Positions 63,240-64,000 of a stretch of 64,000 bases of DNA are shown here, piece by piece; the stretch's first letter is position 1; the number at the start of each line of letters is the position of its first letter. The notes under the pieces were generated by a model, which was given only the letters and a program-made list of their open reading frames with translations, had not been told where the DNA came from and did not search any database. Made by a program: the position numbers and the translations under genes. This DNA is from Gammaproteobacteria bacterium (GTDB taxonomy: Bacteria; Pseudomonadota; Gammaproteobacteria; Burkholderiales; Gallionellaceae), in NCBI GenBank assembly GCA_018814405.1, contig JAHIZO010000004.1, positions 226,135 through 290,134 on the forward strand, in the 5' to 3' direction.

Positions 63240-63851
63240 CTAAAACCAACTGTCCGCTTTGTTGTCCAGTTCTGCCTTGCAGTGCTTCAGTTGTGCGTTG
63301 TATGCAGCCGATTTATGATTCACTTTGTTGGCTACCTGTTTCAACCATCCCTTGCTTTTCCACGTGCCGCGCTTATATCCACCATGCCCATCATGGTAGG
63401 CGAGGTACTGGTTGTAGGCATCCCATTTGGAAATGCCCAAGGTGCGCTGAGTGGTGTGGGTATACCAGCCGACAAAATTGATGGCATCGGAGAAATCGTC
63501 GCGATCATGGCCACTGTTACCAGTCGATTTCATATATTGCTCCCACGCGGGATCTTGCGCCTGGGCATAACCATAAGCCGAAGATCGGCGCGGTAGCGGG
63601 ATGAACAGGAACCAGTCTCTATCCGGCTGCGCATCACCCACAAAACGCGACTCTTGATCGATGATCGCCATCATCACCCATATCGGCGTACCCCAACGCT
63701 TATTCGCATCGCGGGCAGATGAATACCAGTCGATCTCACCACGGAAGATGTCGCAGATATTGTTCGTCTTCGCAGGTGTGTAAGTCGAGCAGCCTGCGTT
63801 CATCAACAGCAAGGCCATGGCTGCCAGCAAGGTAAGAGGCTTTAAATTCAT
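63240..63851 (-). CDS. Lytic-transglycosylase-like lipoprotein
   Basis: 203 aa. Signal peptide with lipobox MNAGC, then ICDIFRGEIDWYSSARDANK, a catalytic Glu in IIDQESRFVGDAQPDRDW, the segment SSAYGYAQAQDPAWEQYMKS and HDGHGGYKRGTWKSKGWLKQ. The ES(R) pair and the AYGYAQ stretch parallel the E-S and GLMQ motifs of Slt-type transglycosylases, so it probably cleaves peptidoglycan from the outer-membrane side. This is by motif resemblance only. It reads toward the RlmN-like gene with a 107 bp gap. Confidence 0.7.
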   Translation of the reverse strand: MNLKPLTLLAAMALLLMNAGCSTYTPAKTNNICDIFRGEIDWYSSARDANKRWGTPIWVMMAIIDQESRFVGDAQPDRDWFLFIPLPRRSSAYGYAQAQDPAWEQYMKSTGNSGHDRDDFSDAINFVGWYTHTTQRTLGISKWDAYNQYLAYHDGHGGYKRGTWKSKGWLKQVANKVNHKSAAYNAQLKHCKAELDNKADSWF

Positions 63852-63923
63852 ATCTCTTTACAGTGGCAACCCAACGTTGACCGTCGAGCCGATTGTAATT
63901 GATTGAAGGAACGAAGATATTTC

Positions 63924-64000
63924 ATGGTTAAGTCTGGTCTCGATTTGAACTTGGCAAGTAGCATTCGGGGTATTTCCAACCCGATTGCGAGGACTGCCAA
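63924..64000 (+). CDS. Start of an unidentified gene, cut by the window end
   Basis: From the ATG at 63924 the frame is open to the window edge (MVKSGLDLNLASSIRGISNP...). Weak GAAG upstream. Too short to identify or to be sure it is coding. Confidence 0.3.
   Translation, partial: MVKSGLDLNLASSIRGISNPIARTA

Overview
The window is a 64 kb chromosomal segment, about 55-60% GC by eye, with the gene density and gene pairs of a betaproteobacterium. Mfd sits next to IspD-IspF, AlaA-type aminotransferase-homoserine dehydrogenase-threonine synthase form one operon, and two-partner-secretion and TPR-sulfotransferase genes lie close together. A member of the Nitrosomonadales (for example Gallionellaceae-like) is my best guess. 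That is inference from gene content only. I saw no rRNA, tRNA, prophage, IS transposase or CRISPR array.

Layout. 1-8.4 kb holds housekeeping genes: a truncated serB, rlmF, a SemiSWEET transporter, mfd, then ispD-ispF-tsaB-rimI-UDG in a tightly packed run. 8.4-25.4 kb is a signalling island with two large paralogous PAS-GGDEF-EAL membrane proteins separated by an orphan periplasmic-binding lipoprotein. It also has a REC-GGDEF regulator, two HD-GYP proteins, a macro-domain protein, a FixJ-like regulator overlapping a CBS-GGDEF protein, and a PPK2 polyphosphate kinase. 25.4-30.6 kb has queD, a moxR-DUF58-transglutaminase operon, a small GIY-YIG gene bracketed by inverted REP-like repeats, and an Mth938-like protein. 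30.7-37.3 kb has alaA-hom-thrC, an AEC transporter, a methyltransferase and a GGDEF protein.

37.3-52.6 kb is the most unusual part. A four-gene translationally coupled operon (TPR-sulfotransferase, VOC protein, SAM methyltransferase, PaaK-like adenylate-forming enzyme) diverges from a three-gene exoprotein operon. That operon encodes a 2.4 kDa-residue-scale (about 2,403 aa) FHA-type protein with an extended signal peptide and many GLUG repeats, its TpsB outer-membrane transporter, and an exported double-FecR protein. The 257 bp between the two operons carries two palindromes. 52.6-64 kb returns to mainly housekeeping genes: a small lipoprotein, trxC, nadC, a BASS transporter, clpB behind a textbook sigma-32 promoter, a CPA1 antiporter with a cyclic-nucleotide-binding domain, a membrane-anchored CZB protein, an RlmN/Cfr-family protein and an SLT-like lipoprotein.

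How the genes may work together. Seven c-di-GMP turnover proteins lie within 29 kb, close to a large secreted adhesin-like protein, which suggests a region devoted to surface attachment and envelope control. A conserved 51 bp element with a fixed internal spacing occurs upstream of one HD-GYP gene and again in the HD-GYP/PPK2 intergenic region, so these genes may share a regulator. Functional links between the c-di-GMP genes and the adhesin are inferred from proximity, not shown by the sequence.
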